DNA from: Thermodesulfobacteriota bacterium
Lineage (GTDB): Bacteria > Desulfobacterota > QYQD01
Length of the DNA: 64,000 nucleotides
Assembly: GCA_031082315.1 (NCBI GenBank)
Contig: JAVHLC010000003.1
Coordinates: 204,357 to 268,356 of the forward strand
Reading direction: 5' to 3'
Shown here: in pieces, positions 36,377 to 43,903 of the stretch
How positions within the stretch are numbered: the stretch's first letter is position 1
Layout of the letters: the number at the start of each line of letters is the position of its first letter
Made by a program: the position numbers and the translations under genes
Notes under the pieces: generated by a model
What the model was told of the DNA's origin: nothing
Database searches by the model: none
Seen by the model: the letters and a program-made list of their open reading frames with translations, nothing else

Positions 36377-36871
36377 ATGCCGGATCAACATAAAGAATCA
36401 AAAAAAGAGACCGTAAAACAGATTTCAGCCGGGGGAGTGATCTTTCGTGAATCCGGCGGACGGGTAGAGATAGCGCTTATCGCTACCAGGGGCGGCAGGG
36501 TCTGGGGACTGCCCAAGGGGCTGGTGGAGGAAGGCGAAAACTTGGCCCGCACCGCCCACCGTGAGGTAGAGGAAGAGACCGGTCTTACCGGCGATATAAT
36601 CAAAAAAATCGACTCCATCCATTATTGGTATTCCCACAAAGAAGAGGGCAGGACCACTCATTATTTTAAAATAGTCTATTTTTTTCTCATGAAGCTGACC
36701 GGTGGAGACACAGCCCGGCACGACCACGAAGTAGATGAGGTTCGCTGGTTTCCCATAGAAGAAGCGCTGAAGAAAGCTACCTATCCGGGAGAGCAGGATA
36801 TTATTCGCAAAGCCGGAGAACTCCTTCAGAAGCGGAAGGAGCCGGAGAAGGAGACGTCCGGCTCATATTAA
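36377..36871 (+). CDS. Nudix hydrolase
   Basis: A 164-aa Nudix protein. The Nudix box is complete: G-L-V-E-E-G-E-N-L, then A-R-T-A-H-R-E-V-E-E-E-T-G-L (GX5EX7REUXEEXGU). The flanking sequence (SAGGVIFRESGG, RVWGLPKG, EVDEVRWFPIEEAL) resembles Ap4A/diadenosine-polyphosphate pyrophosphatases more than MutT. It lies between the REP-like palindrome and the RHS island and may be the last ordinary chromosomal gene before it. Confidence 0.9.
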   Translation: MPDQHKESKKETVKQISAGGVIFRESGGRVEIALIATRGGRVWGLPKGLVEEGENLARTAHREVEEETGLTGDIIKKIDSIHYWYSHKEEGRTTHYFKIVYFFLMKLTGGDTARHDHEVDEVRWFPIEEALKKATYPGEQDIIRKAGELLQKRKEPEKETSGSY

Positions 36872-36940
36872 AACTGGACTTCCCCTGGAAATATTAACGA
36901 ATTTTACTTAACATATTGATTTTTATTAGGATGCTGTATT

Positions 36941-37534
36941 TCCGTTTGGCAAGGTCACAAATCAGGAAGAGTCCATCTCCCAGCCCTTCAAGTTTGTGGG
37001 CAGTACGGCGTCATGACCGAACCCAACGGCTTCTACTACATGCGGGCCAGGTACTATGATCCCAACGTGGGCCGGTTCATCTCCGAAGACCCGATTGGGT
37101 TTGAGGGCGGAGATGTAAATCTGTATGCGTATGTGGGAAATAACCCAATTATGTCTAATGATCCATTGGGATTATGTGCCAATATATCTGCCAATAATAG
37201 AAATATACTTCTTGCTTCTAACATTAATCTTCCAGAAGCATATATAAAGGTGGAAGGACCATTTCAACCATATGTTGCGGCAGGAGGATTAATTTCAAGT
37301 GGTATTGCGACTACAATGGCTGGGGGTACAACAACTGTTATAGGATATGGAAGTACACCGGTAACCGGGCCTGCTGGATTTGTGGTGGGCACTGCGGGAC
37401 TAGTTACTACCGCAACTGGAATTGGGCAAGTTGCCGTAGGGCTTGACATTTATGTTGACCAAATAAGACATAATTTTAACCTGCCTAAGTGGTTCGATCT
37501 TATACCCCAGTTCGATTTTTTCCAAAAGCACTAG
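36941..37534 (+). pseudogene. RHS C-terminal fragment 1 (core end plus unique tip)
   Basis: Homology to the second RHS fragment begins near 36941 (GGCAAGGTCACAAATCAGGAAGAG). A one-base deletion near 36997-37000 breaks the frame. From 37013 the frame holds the RHS core end (YYMRARYYDPNVGRFISEDPIGFEGGDVNLYAYVGNNP), then a unique tip of about 120 residues with a Gly/Thr/Val-rich hydrophobic stretch. RHS tips are often toxins; this one matches no family I know. Everything upstream of the core end is missing. Confidence 0.8.
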
Positions 37535-37553
37535 CAAGTGGAGGAATTAAGCA

Positions 37554-37802
37554 ATGAGCAATCGTCCACGGTATTCAATAAAAAAGTACATGTTGTTGCT
37601 AACTTTTTCGTCCACTATAGGTCTTATAATCAGTGTAGCTGTCTTTAGTATGGTAGGCTTGGATAGTCGCTCTATTTTAGCAATTATTATTATGGCATTC
37701 CCTGTCTTCCTTTTCTGCACTATGTACGGTTTTTATAAGGGCCTGGTTAAGTATTATGGATTTCAGAGCAACGAGAACCTTTTCTTTGGAGGAAACTTTT
37801 AA
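37554..37802 (+). CDS. Small two-helix membrane protein, possible immunity protein
   Basis: An 82-aa protein, 19 bp after RHS fragment 1, with GGAGG before its ATG. It has two membrane helices (about 11-32 and 39-60) and a polar C-terminus. I do not recognise a family. The same position after the second RHS tip is also held by a small two-helix protein (39590-39814), so an immunity role against the preceding tip is a reasonable guess. Confidence 0.55.
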   Translation: MSNRPRYSIKKYMLLLTFSSTIGLIISVAVFSMVGLDSRSILAIIIMAFPVFLFCTMYGFYKGLVKYYGFQSNENLFFGGNF

Positions 37803-37823
37803 AGCTCCGTAAGTAACGTAGAC

Positions 37824-37976
37824 GTAGGGTGGGCACAGCATTATCGTGCCCACCGAAAGCATTGCACAATGAGATCATAAGAACCAACTTTTACCATACA
37901 TCGGAGGTAAGATGAAAAGCGCACGCAGTCTTAAGGGATGGGGCATGGCTGTGGTCTTGGGCTTCGGCTTTGTTGT
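37824..37976 (+). repeat. REP palindrome plus RHS start module, copy A
   Basis: The GTGGGCAC palindrome is followed by a conserved leader (GCACAATGA.ATCATAA..), a strong RBS (ATCGGAGGTAAG) and ATG 37912 opening MKSARSLKGWGMAVVL. Homology with copy B (39814-39940) ends about codon 21, exactly where the inverted vapC stop codon (37977-37979) begins. Confidence 0.75.
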
Positions 37977-38443
37977 TTAGGAAATCGGGTTGGTGACTTT
38001 GATAGAATCGAAAGGTTTAAAGTGTTCGCTGTTGGCAGTATAAATTCCATGGACGCCGTTATCCAGCATAGTGGCTACAAGAAGGTAGTCGAAAATAGAC
38101 TGCGACTTAGGACCGTGTTTTTCGATGAGCTTGGTTACGGTATCCACAGTTTGAGCCAGGGGACTATGACCCGGATATGACTACTTTTATAAAATTCAAT
38201 GAGTTGTTTTGCTTTTATCGGGGATAGAGGATGTTCGACCCTTCTTTGATCAGTGATAACGGCGTAGAGTTCTATGAGGTTTTGGACAGAGACAACGGTT
38301 TTTATCCTGCCGTTTACAGCTTTTTCAACAAGGGATTTGCAGACAGCATGGAATTTCGAATCCTCGTTGTTGGCGTATACAAGGATGTTTGTATCAATCA
38401 ATTTTGTGGTCAAGGTATTCCCCGTAAAGTTTATTCCGGTCAA
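37977..38443 (-). pseudogene. vapC: VapC-type PIN-domain toxin, frameshifted
   Basis: The 5' part (to about 38150) encodes KLIDTNILVYANNED, with the first PIN Asp, and VVSVQNLIELYAV. The 3' part continues in another frame as TVDTVTKLIEKHG.. SIFDYLLVATMLDNGVHGIYTANSEHFKPF and stops at 37977. Joined, they give a full PIN domain of about 145 aa, so one frameshift near 38150 has inactivated it or is a sequencing error. It overlaps vapB by about 50 bp (or less if the true start is the TTG at about 38413). Confidence 0.75.
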
Positions 38444-38636
38444 ATGCCTGTTTCGCGATATGACCGAGATGAAAGGTCGGAATTGTCAGAGGCGGGGTTT
38501 TCTTGCTTAACCCTGGCGGCGCTTTTCTTTTATTTTTCAAAAATTCGGCAAAGTCTATTATCTCGTCAAGTTTTTCAGGGGGTAACCTTTTCAGAATATT
38601 TATTATTTTTTTCTGTTTTTCGGCTTGGACAGGCAT
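38394..38636 (-). CDS. vapB: VapB-type antitoxin (DUF2281-like)
   Basis: An 80-aa antitoxin starting at ATG 38636 with AGGTGA upstream (an in-frame ATG at 38654 is less likely). The N-terminal helix bundle KKIINILKRLPPEKLDEIIDFAEFLKNKR is typical of DUF2281-type antitoxins that pair with PIN toxins. The C-terminal half would neutralise VapC. The pair lies inverted inside an RHS gene, between a start module and an RHS core end. Confidence 0.75.
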   Translation of the reverse strand: MPVQAEKQKKIINILKRLPPEKLDEIIDFAEFLKNKRKAPPGLSKKTPPLTIPTFHLGHIAKQAFDRNKLYGEYLDHKID

Positions 38637-38695
38637 TGTTCTCACCTTGGTCATTTTTTTGTAAGATTACCAAACTCAAAGGGGTTAGTCAATTA

Positions 38696-39517
38696 GATAT
38701 GGCCGGGAACCTTTTGGCCGAGGCGGATGGCGCAAACAACATCACCAGATACTATATCCACGGTCTTGGACTTATGGCTATGGTGACTCCATCAGATGAG
38801 GTCTATTGCTACCACTTCAATGCCACAGGCAGCACCGTAGCCATGACCGATTCAAGCCAGACCATGGTGAACAAATATGCCTATGACCCATTTGGGAAGG
38901 TCACAAATCAGGAAGAGACCATATCCCAGCCCTTCAAATTTGTGGGGCAGTTCGGCGTCATGACCGAGCCGAACGGCTTCTACTACATGCGGGCCAGGTA
39001 CTACGATCCCAACGTAGGCCGGTTCATCTCCGAAGACCCGATTGGGTTTGAGGGCGGGGATGTGAATTTGTATGCCTATGTGGGGAATAATCCGGTTGTG
39101 TTGATTGATCCGTGGGGGTTGTGTTCAGAACTCACTTTTTCGAGTGCTGCTACGAAAATTGGTAGCGGGATTTTGCAAGCAGGGCAAGGATTGTACAATG
39201 CTCTTGGGAGTGAGGAATTGCAAAGAGGGACTGCACAAGGGTTTGCAATGGCGGGAAAAGTGACTGTAGTCACTGGCGCAGCTGTGGCTGCTAAGGCATA
39301 TATGACTTATGACGTAGTGACGGGAGGCCCGGTTACTACTACTGCCGTAAGTCAGGTTTTATTACATCCTCAAGAGATGCTTGATTTTGTTCTGGGTCTC
39401 GTGCCTGCTACTCCACCACCAATGACACGAGGCGGAGTGTTTGGATACGCCACTGGTAGAGTTATAGAAGAGGTGGCAAGTTGGTTTAGACAGGCGACAT
39501 GTTTTTTCGCCCTATAA
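38696..39517 (+). pseudogene. RHS C-terminal fragment 2 (core end plus second tip)
   Basis: RHS sequence resumes after the vapBC insertion at DMAGNLLAEADGANNITRYY, runs through YD/RHS repeats to the core end FISEDPIGFEGGDVNLYAYVGNNP (identical in protein to fragment 1), then a different tip of about 140 residues (SELTFSSAATKIGSG.. to FFAL). The open frame extends upstream to 38231 only because it reads antisense through vapBC. The N-terminal bulk of the RHS protein is gone. The tip has no recognised toxin domain. Confidence 0.8.
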
Positions 39518-39589
39518 GCTGCCATGTTCTAAAGAGCAGGCGTTGTTAGGGTTGCGTGTTTCATTTATTTGCGGTGGGATGGCCAAACA

Positions 39590-39814
39590 ATGAGTAATGA
39601 TAGACTACATACGGGATATATGGTTGGGGGTGCCCTCATCGCACTCGGCCTCTTAGTGCTCGTCAAAGGCGGATTTTATCAACTAGGTTATTACGTTGAC
39701 TTTCATGGCTATCACATGCCATTCGGTATCGCCCTTTGTATCATTGGAGTGTTTTTTATCCTTACAGCGTTGCGTAGAAAACCTAAAGATAAGAAAAAAG
39801 AGGGGCACCCATAA
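39590..39814 (+). CDS. Small two-helix membrane protein after RHS tip 2
   Basis: A 74-aa protein from ATG 39590 (an upstream codon at 39569 is possible). Two hydrophobic helices (about 12-30 and 44-62) flank a short loop, with a Lys-rich tail. It has no recognised family but holds the same place as 37554-37802. A role as immunity protein for tip 2 is inferred from position only. The next REP/start module begins right at its stop. Confidence 0.5.
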   Translation: MSNDRLHTGYMVGGALIALGLLVLVKGGFYQLGYYVDFHGYHMPFGIALCIIGVFFILTALRRKPKDKKKEGHP

Positions 39815-39940
39815 GCCCCGTAGGGTGGGCACAGCATTATCGTGCCCACCAAAAGCACTGCACAATGAAATCATACGAACCAACTTTTACCATGCATCGG
39901 AGGTAAGATGAAAAGCGCACGCAGTCTTAAGGGATGGATC
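39814..39940 (+). repeat. REP palindrome plus RHS start module, copy B
   Basis: The GTGGGCAC palindrome, leader GCACAATGAAATCATACGAACC, RBS ATCGGAGGTAAG and ATG 39908. This is the copy with the longest intact coding continuation. Confidence 0.75.
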
Positions 39941-40261
39941 ATGTCGGTGGTCTTGGCCTTCAGCTTTTTATTCCTGTTTGCCTCTTTGGCCGGGGCCATC
40001 GACTATACCTACGATGATTTGGACCGTCTCCTGCGGGTAGAATATGACGACGGCACGGTGATCGAGTATGTCTATGACGAGGTAGGAAACCGGGTGCAGA
40101 GAGTAAGCGGCGTTTCGCTTCCGGCCCAGCCTACCGGCCTCGTTGCGAGTACGGTCTCTGCCGATCAGATAAATCTCACCTGGACGGATAATGCCGATGA
40201 CGAGACCGGGTTTATGGTAGAGCGCAAGATCGGAGCCGGGGGGACATACGCAGCCCCGTAG
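39908..40261 (+). pseudogene. RHS-type N-terminal fragment: signal peptide, YD repeat, Fn3 start
   Basis: 117 codons begin MKSARSLKGWIMSVVLAFS, with a signal peptide to about residue 31 (SLAGAIDY). One YD repeat follows (YTYDDLDRLLRVEYDDGTVIEYVYDEVGNRVQRV), then the beginning of a fibronectin type III domain (PAQPTGLVASTVSADQINLTWTDNADDETGF). The frame ends at a TAG inside a REP palindrome (40259-40261). Downstream, a 32-codon tail (TYSTFHRYVEKEIY.. PIDVGGE) at 40300-40398 may be the old C-terminus. Confidence 0.7.
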
Positions 40262-40440
40262 GGTGGGCACAGCTTTATCGTGCCCACCGAACCCACCGGA
40301 CGTATTCGACTTTTCATCGCTATGTTGAGAAAGAAATCTACTCGCCGGATTGGGGTGCGACACCGGTGGAGATTCCGATCGACGTCGGTGGAGAATGAAG
40401 GACGACAAAGACGGTGGGCAATGCCCACCCTACGGGACCC
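40256..40440. repeat. Composite REP repeat (two inverted palindromes around a coding scrap)
   Basis: A forward palindrome at 40256-40288 and a reverse-oriented one at 40410-40437 enclose GGGGTGCGACACCGGTGGAG..GACGACAAAGACGG. The same arrangement and inner sequence recur at 42721-42853. Confidence 0.65.
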
Positions 40441-40455
40441 GGAGGAATAAACATA

Positions 40456-40511
40456 TTGACACCAGAAATTAACTCGTATTATACTCCGAATAAATAACGA
40501 TTTATTCGGAG
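40456..40511 (+). promoter_or_regulatory. Promoter and 28-bp palindrome upstream of the ATPase gene
   Basis: TTGACA (40456) and TATACT (40480) are 18 bp apart. The -10 end overlaps a perfect inverted repeat, CTCCGAATAAAT/ATTTATTCGGAG (40484-40511, 4-base loop), whose 3' arm contains the RBS GGAG for ATG 40517. This could be an operator, an RBS-hiding hairpin, or both. Confidence 0.65.
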
Positions 40512-40516
40512 TTGAT

Positions 40517-41836
40517 ATGTTTGAAGACGTTATCGTTGATCAAAATCCACACTGGAGCGGTAGTTTCTATGAAGAAGGAATAAAAAGAGACATCCTGGAT
40601 AAACTTAAAGGCTACATTGACTTACCCCATATCGTCTCCATTGTAGGCGTAAGACGGGGCGGTAAAAGCACACTTCTCAAACAGCTCATAAATCACCTTT
40701 TAAAAGACAAGGGCATCAGTCCTAAAAATATCCTTTTTTTAAATCTTGAGACCCCATATTTTAGCCAGTATAAAGACAAGGTAATAAACCTTGAACGGAT
40801 ATATGAGGATTACCTAAAGCTCACATCCCCACAAGGGCAGATTTATTGCTTCCTGGATGAGATTCAGTACTTTAATGAATGGCAAGTGTTTGTGAAGGCG
40901 CATTATGAACAGAAAAATATTAAATTCATTATTACCGGTTCAAATTCAAGATTATTATCATCAGAATTGATAACTCTTCTATCCGGCAGGACAATTCCCT
41001 TAGAGGTCTATCCGTTTTCTTTCAAGGAATTTCTTCGGGCTAATGGATCGGATATATCGGATAATATCCTATTGCTGCGGAAGCGGCATAAGATAAAAAG
41101 TCTTTGGAACGAGTATTTACAATACGGGGGATTCCCTGAAATAGCCTTTGTGGAAGAAAAGGGAGCGGCCAGAGAAATCCTTTCCACATACGCGAGGAAC
41201 ATTCTCTATCAGGATATCGCGCCGAGATTCAAGGTAAAAAAGATAGGCGACCTTGACGCACTCTTTTTTTATCTTATTTCCAATATAGCTGCCCTGTATA
41301 CGTATAACACCCTTTCAAAACTTTTTGATCTCTCTGATAAAACCATTAAGGAATATCTCAGATACTTTTCTGATGCCTACCTGCTGTTTACTGTAGATGC
41401 ATTTTCTTTTTCTGTAAAGAAGCAGATTAAGAGCCCTAAAAAGATTTATACCATTGATACCGGCATGGCGTCTTCTGTTTCCTTCAGATTTTCTGAGAAG
41501 GTGGGCCAACTTCTTGAAAATATGGTTTTTCTGGAATTAATGAGGCAGGGGCAAGATGTTTTTTATTACCAGACAGAGAACAGGTTGGAAGTAGATTTTA
41601 TCTGTCGGGAGGGGAAGAAAACGACCGGATTGATTCAGGTTACAAAGGAAACAGGAGAAGACAGGGTAAGAAATCGTGAGGTGAGGGCGCTACAGAGGGC
41701 AATGGAAGAAACGAATATAAAGAATGGGTTGATCGTTACGTATGAAGATGAGGGAGAGATAAAAAACGGGGCCTCTGTTATTCACATAGTTCCTGCATAC
41801 AAGTTTTTTGCTGACATCCGCTCATGGATTAAATGA
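40517..41836 (+). CDS. AAA_14/DUF4143-type ATPase
   Basis: A 439-aa predicted ATPase. Walker A is GVRRGGKSTLL (near 43-53), Walker B is YCFLDEIQYF, and sensor-like TGSNSRLLS follows. The C-terminal half is a DUF4143-like region with winged-helix segments and an LEVDFICREG nuclease-fold-like motif. These proteins are abundant in anaerobes and archaea, often near toxin-antitoxin and phage-defence genes, with no settled function. Its own promoter overlaps a perfect palindrome. REP modules flank it on both sides. Confidence 0.85.
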   Translation: MFEDVIVDQNPHWSGSFYEEGIKRDILDKLKGYIDLPHIVSIVGVRRGGKSTLLKQLINHLLKDKGISPKNILFLNLETPYFSQYKDKVINLERIYEDYLKLTSPQGQIYCFLDEIQYFNEWQVFVKAHYEQKNIKFIITGSNSRLLSSELITLLSGRTIPLEVYPFSFKEFLRANGSDISDNILLLRKRHKIKSLWNEYLQYGGFPEIAFVEEKGAAREILSTYARNILYQDIAPRFKVKKIGDLDALFFYLISNIAALYTYNTLSKLFDLSDKTIKEYLRYFSDAYLLFTVDAFSFSVKKQIKSPKKIYTIDTGMASSVSFRFSEKVGQLLENMVFLELMRQGQDVFYYQTENRLEVDFICREGKKTTGLIQVTKETGEDRVRNREVRALQRAMEETNIKNGLIVTYEDEGEIKNGASVIHIVPAYKFFADIRSWIK

Positions 41837-41846
41837 AATCAGTAAG

Positions 41847-41968
41847 GTAGGGTGGGCACAGCTTTATCGTGCCCACCGAAAGCACCGCACAATGAAATCA
41901 TAATAACCAACCGTTACCATACATCGGAGGTAAGATGAAAAGCGCACGCAGTCTTAAGGGATGGATCG
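41847..41968 (+). repeat. REP palindrome plus RHS start module, copy C
   Basis: The GTGGGCAC palindrome, leader, RBS ATCGGAGGTAAG and ATG 41935 opening MKSARSLKGWI. Homology with copy B stops at about 41967, and the inverted hicA stop codon (41969-41971) begins two bases later. Confidence 0.75.
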
Positions 41969-42190
41969 TTATATTTCATTGAATTCTTCTATTGTAAGAC
42001 CTGCCTGGCGGATCAATTTACGAAGCAAGCCAGGGCCAAGTTCACTGTGTTGAGGTATGGATAATGTCCACTGATAGCCGGGCCTTGTCATCATTACATG
42101 CGAGCCTTTTTGACGGACGGCAGACCAGCCTGTTTTTTGAAACTTTCGGACTGCTTCGGCGCCCGAACAGAGTTTTAAATCTGTGCCCAT
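41969..42190 (-). CDS. hicA: HicA-type mRNA interferase toxin
   Basis: A 73-aa double-stranded-RNA-binding-fold toxin. The catalytic His lies in RQKGSHVMMTRPG and the end PGLLRKLIRQAGLTIEEF is typical of HicA. Its start overlaps the hicB stop (TAATG). The toxin stop is the exact boundary with the RHS start module C. Confidence 0.9.
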   Translation of the reverse strand: MGTDLKLCSGAEAVRKFQKTGWSAVRQKGSHVMMTRPGYQWTLSIPQHSELGPGLLRKLIRQAGLTIEEFNEI

Positions 42191-42390
42191 TAAACGGCGA
42201 CTTCCACAAGCCTGGCAGAGTCAAACGAATGTTTGGATTCCATCACTTCAAGCCACCCTTCAATGGCTTCTTTAATATTGGCAATGGCTTCTTCATAAGT
42301 CTTTCCCTGGGAAAGACATCCTGGAAGTGCAGGGACTTCGGCTACATAGTAACCGGCTTCATCCTTTTCAATTATCACATGCAGTTTCAT
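42190..42390 (-). CDS. hicB: HicB-type antitoxin
   Basis: A 66-aa short HicB: partial RNase H fold (KLHVIIEKDEAGYYVAEVPALPGCLSQGKTYEEAIANIKEAIE) without a separate C-terminal HTH. It precedes hicA with a one-base overlap. A TTGACA at 42451-42456 (minus strand) may be its -35. The start is ATG 42390 with a GGTGAT upstream. Confidence 0.9.
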   Translation of the reverse strand: MKLHVIIEKDEAGYYVAEVPALPGCLSQGKTYEEAIANIKEAIEGWLEVMESKHSFDSARLVEVAV

Positions 42391-42527
42391 ATGATCACCT
42401 TATTGAGATTTGGAATTGATTTTAAAAAAAGTATCATAAAATCCTGTTGATGTCAAAATCTGATAGTTAACAGCTGAAATTCTGCCATAAGGGAAATGGA
42501 GAAGCGTAGTTAGGTTTCATCCGAAAA

Positions 42528-42650
42528 GTCCCCCTCCCTTGACGGGAGGGGGTCAGGGGGAGGGTGAACTGAAGCAAAATCATCAGGTTATCCCCCTCAC
42601 CCCAACCCTCTCCCACCAGGGGAGAGGGAAAAATCAGGGTTTCCGGATGA
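42528..42650. repeat. CCCCCTCCC inverted repeats
   Basis: Two hairpins, TCCCCCTCCC../..GGGAGGGGG and CCCCTCACCCCAACCCTCTCCC with GGGGAGAGGG, flanked by CATCCGAAAA and TTTCCGGATGAAA ends. This looks like a CCGGAAA-family element carrying the C-rich hairpins also seen at 5.6 and 21.1 kb. No gene is seen between 42391 and 42898. Confidence 0.6.
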
Positions 42651-42687
42651 AAACTAGTTAGAAAAGCTAAAGGGGAGCTAAAGGGGG

Positions 42688-42853
42688 CAGCCCTTGACAT
42701 TGGACAAAACAGGAAGGATCAGCCCCGTAGGGTGGGCACAGCGTTATCGCGCCCACCGAAACCACTGGGGTGCGACACCGGTGGAGATTCCGATCGACGT
42801 CGGTGGAGAATGAAGGACGACAAAGACGGTGGGCGATGTCCACCCTACGGGAC
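42688..42853. repeat. Composite REP repeat (second copy)
   Basis: CAGCCCTTGACATTGGACAAAACAGGAAGGA leads into a forward palindrome, the GGGGTGCGACACCGGTGGAG inner block and a reverse palindrome ending CCACCCTACGGGAC. The inner block and palindromes match 40256-40440; the lead-in matches 43619-43651. Confidence 0.65.
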
Positions 42854-42898
42854 TATACATTCGATTATGCGACTTCGTGTCGCGACTTACGATAGGCA

Positions 42899-43240
42899 TC
42901 AGCCCAACCCGAGCCAGAAGGCCAGTGACCTGGTGAGTCTGGTCATGGTGTCCTCATCAAGCCGCCCGACCACTTCCTTCACCTTTTCCCTGGGAAGCGT
43001 GATGATCTTGTCCACCATGATCTGGCTGGGTTTGGCAAGTCCGTTTTCGCGGTCGGGCTCCACGTCCGGGCGGAAGAGGGGGGCATCCCGCAGGTGGCTG
43101 GTGAGAGGGCACACCACAAAGCTCGGATGCGTTTCGTTTGCCAGGTCGGTCTGCACGATCACCGCCGGCCTGGGCTTGCCGTAGCTGCCAGGGGCCACGA
43201 CCAGCACCACGTCGCCCCGTTTCAGTCGTTCCACTCCCAC
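42899..43240 (-). CDS. mazF: MazF/PemK-family endoribonuclease toxin
   Basis: A 113-aa toxin with the family start LKRGDVVLVVAPGSYGKPRPAVIVQ (Arg in RPAV), the mid motif VVCPLTS and the end VDKIITLPREKVKEVVGRLD. Length and motifs look complete. The GTG start at 43240 lies inside mazE, with a 19-bp overlap, so the two are co-translated. Confidence 0.93.
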   Translation of the reverse strand: MGVERLKRGDVVLVVAPGSYGKPRPAVIVQTDLANETHPSFVVCPLTSHLRDAPLFRPDVEPDRENGLAKPSQIMVDKIITLPREKVKEVVGRLDEDTMTRLTRSLAFWLGLG

Positions 43241-43446
43241 CCCTCGGTATCGGCGACCTGCTCAATCCACTTACCCGTCTCGGACTCGGTGCGGTGGTCG
43301 GCGGCAACGAGCAGCGATTGCCGCCGCACCTCGGCCGCAAGCTTCCCGGACCGCTTATCCGGAACCCAGATCTGCACCGGCCGCAACCCGGCTCCCCGTA
43401 GCCTTTCTCTGTACTTCTTCATCTTTTCCGTTGCACTCGGGGCCAT
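43222..43446 (-). CDS. mazE: MazE-family antitoxin (DUF3018-like)
   Basis: A 74-aa antitoxin. The start SATEKMKKYRERLRGAGLRPVQIWVPD is typical of DUF3018-type MazE partners, a ribbon-helix-helix-like DNA-binding region; the acidic end (DTEGWEWND) would wrap MazF. It precedes mazF and has its own promoter with a palindrome over the -10 (43478-43506). Confidence 0.88.
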   Translation of the reverse strand: MAPSATEKMKKYRERLRGAGLRPVQIWVPDKRSGKLAAEVRRQSLLVAADHRTESETGKWIEQVADTEGWEWND

Positions 43447-43477
43447 ACTCTCACCTCATTACTAAACCCTTACCGAC

Positions 43478-43506
43478 AAAATAACATGTTACCAAGGGGC
43501 TGTCAA
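43478..43506 (-). promoter_or_regulatory. Promoter and palindrome of the mazEF operon
   Basis: On the minus strand TTGACA (43506-43501) and TATTTT (43483-43478) are 17 bp apart. The perfect palindrome TAACATGTTA (43482-43491) overlaps the -10, a natural place for MazE autorepression. Confidence 0.55.
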
Positions 43507-43529
43507 GGTGCGGCTCCTCCTCCAAGAGC

Positions 43530-43555
43530 AAAAAAAGGGGTCTGACCCTTTTTTT
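43530..43555. terminator. Bidirectional terminator-like hairpin
   Basis: AAAAAAAGGG, loop GTCTGA, CCCTTTTTTT: a 10-bp stem with A and T tracts on each side. It lies between mazEF and the next REP block. Confidence 0.45.
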
Positions 43556-43618
43556 CCTACAATGCAGTTATCATAATGCAAACGTTAAAACAAGGAGTAA
43601 ATAAAAAAAGCCAGAGGG

Positions 43619-43760
43619 GTCAGCCCTTGACATTGGACAAAACAGGAAGGACTAGCAGTGGGAAGCCCCGTAGGGTGGGGAGCCCACTAAAACCGTCGCA
43701 TAAGAGATCACAAAAAGAGTAACGTAGGGTGGGCACAGCATTATCGTGCCAACCGAAACC
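43619..43760. repeat. REP palindromes, degraded pair
   Basis: The CAGCCCTTGACATTGGACAAAACAGG lead-in (shared with 42688) is followed by a broken palindrome (GTAGGGTGGGGAGCCCAC) and a nearly complete one (43724-43753). This marks the right side of the REP-rich stretch. Confidence 0.6.
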
Positions 43761-43816
43761 ACTTATCCAACTTTTTCAATAAGTTACGTACGATCTCGTT
43801 AAAATTTGCAAACATA

Positions 43817-43868
43817 TATACCTTTATACCTTTATACCTTGACAAGGCGGCACGGTTATCATTATTAT
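43817..43868 (+). promoter_or_regulatory. Tandem TTTATACC repeats and promoter of the phd-relE pair
   Basis: Three tandem copies of (TT)TATACC (43817-43838) abut TTGACA (43839), with TATTAT (43863) 18 bp downstream. The tandem 8-mers just upstream of the -35 could be antitoxin-binding sites. Confidence 0.5.
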
Positions 43869-43903
43869 GGTTTTAATTCCGGTCAACCACAAAGGAGGTC
43901 TTA

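Noticed and set aside
38231..38695. Extension of the RHS frame upstream to 38231
   Set aside because: This part reads antisense through vapB and vapC and has no RHS repeats.
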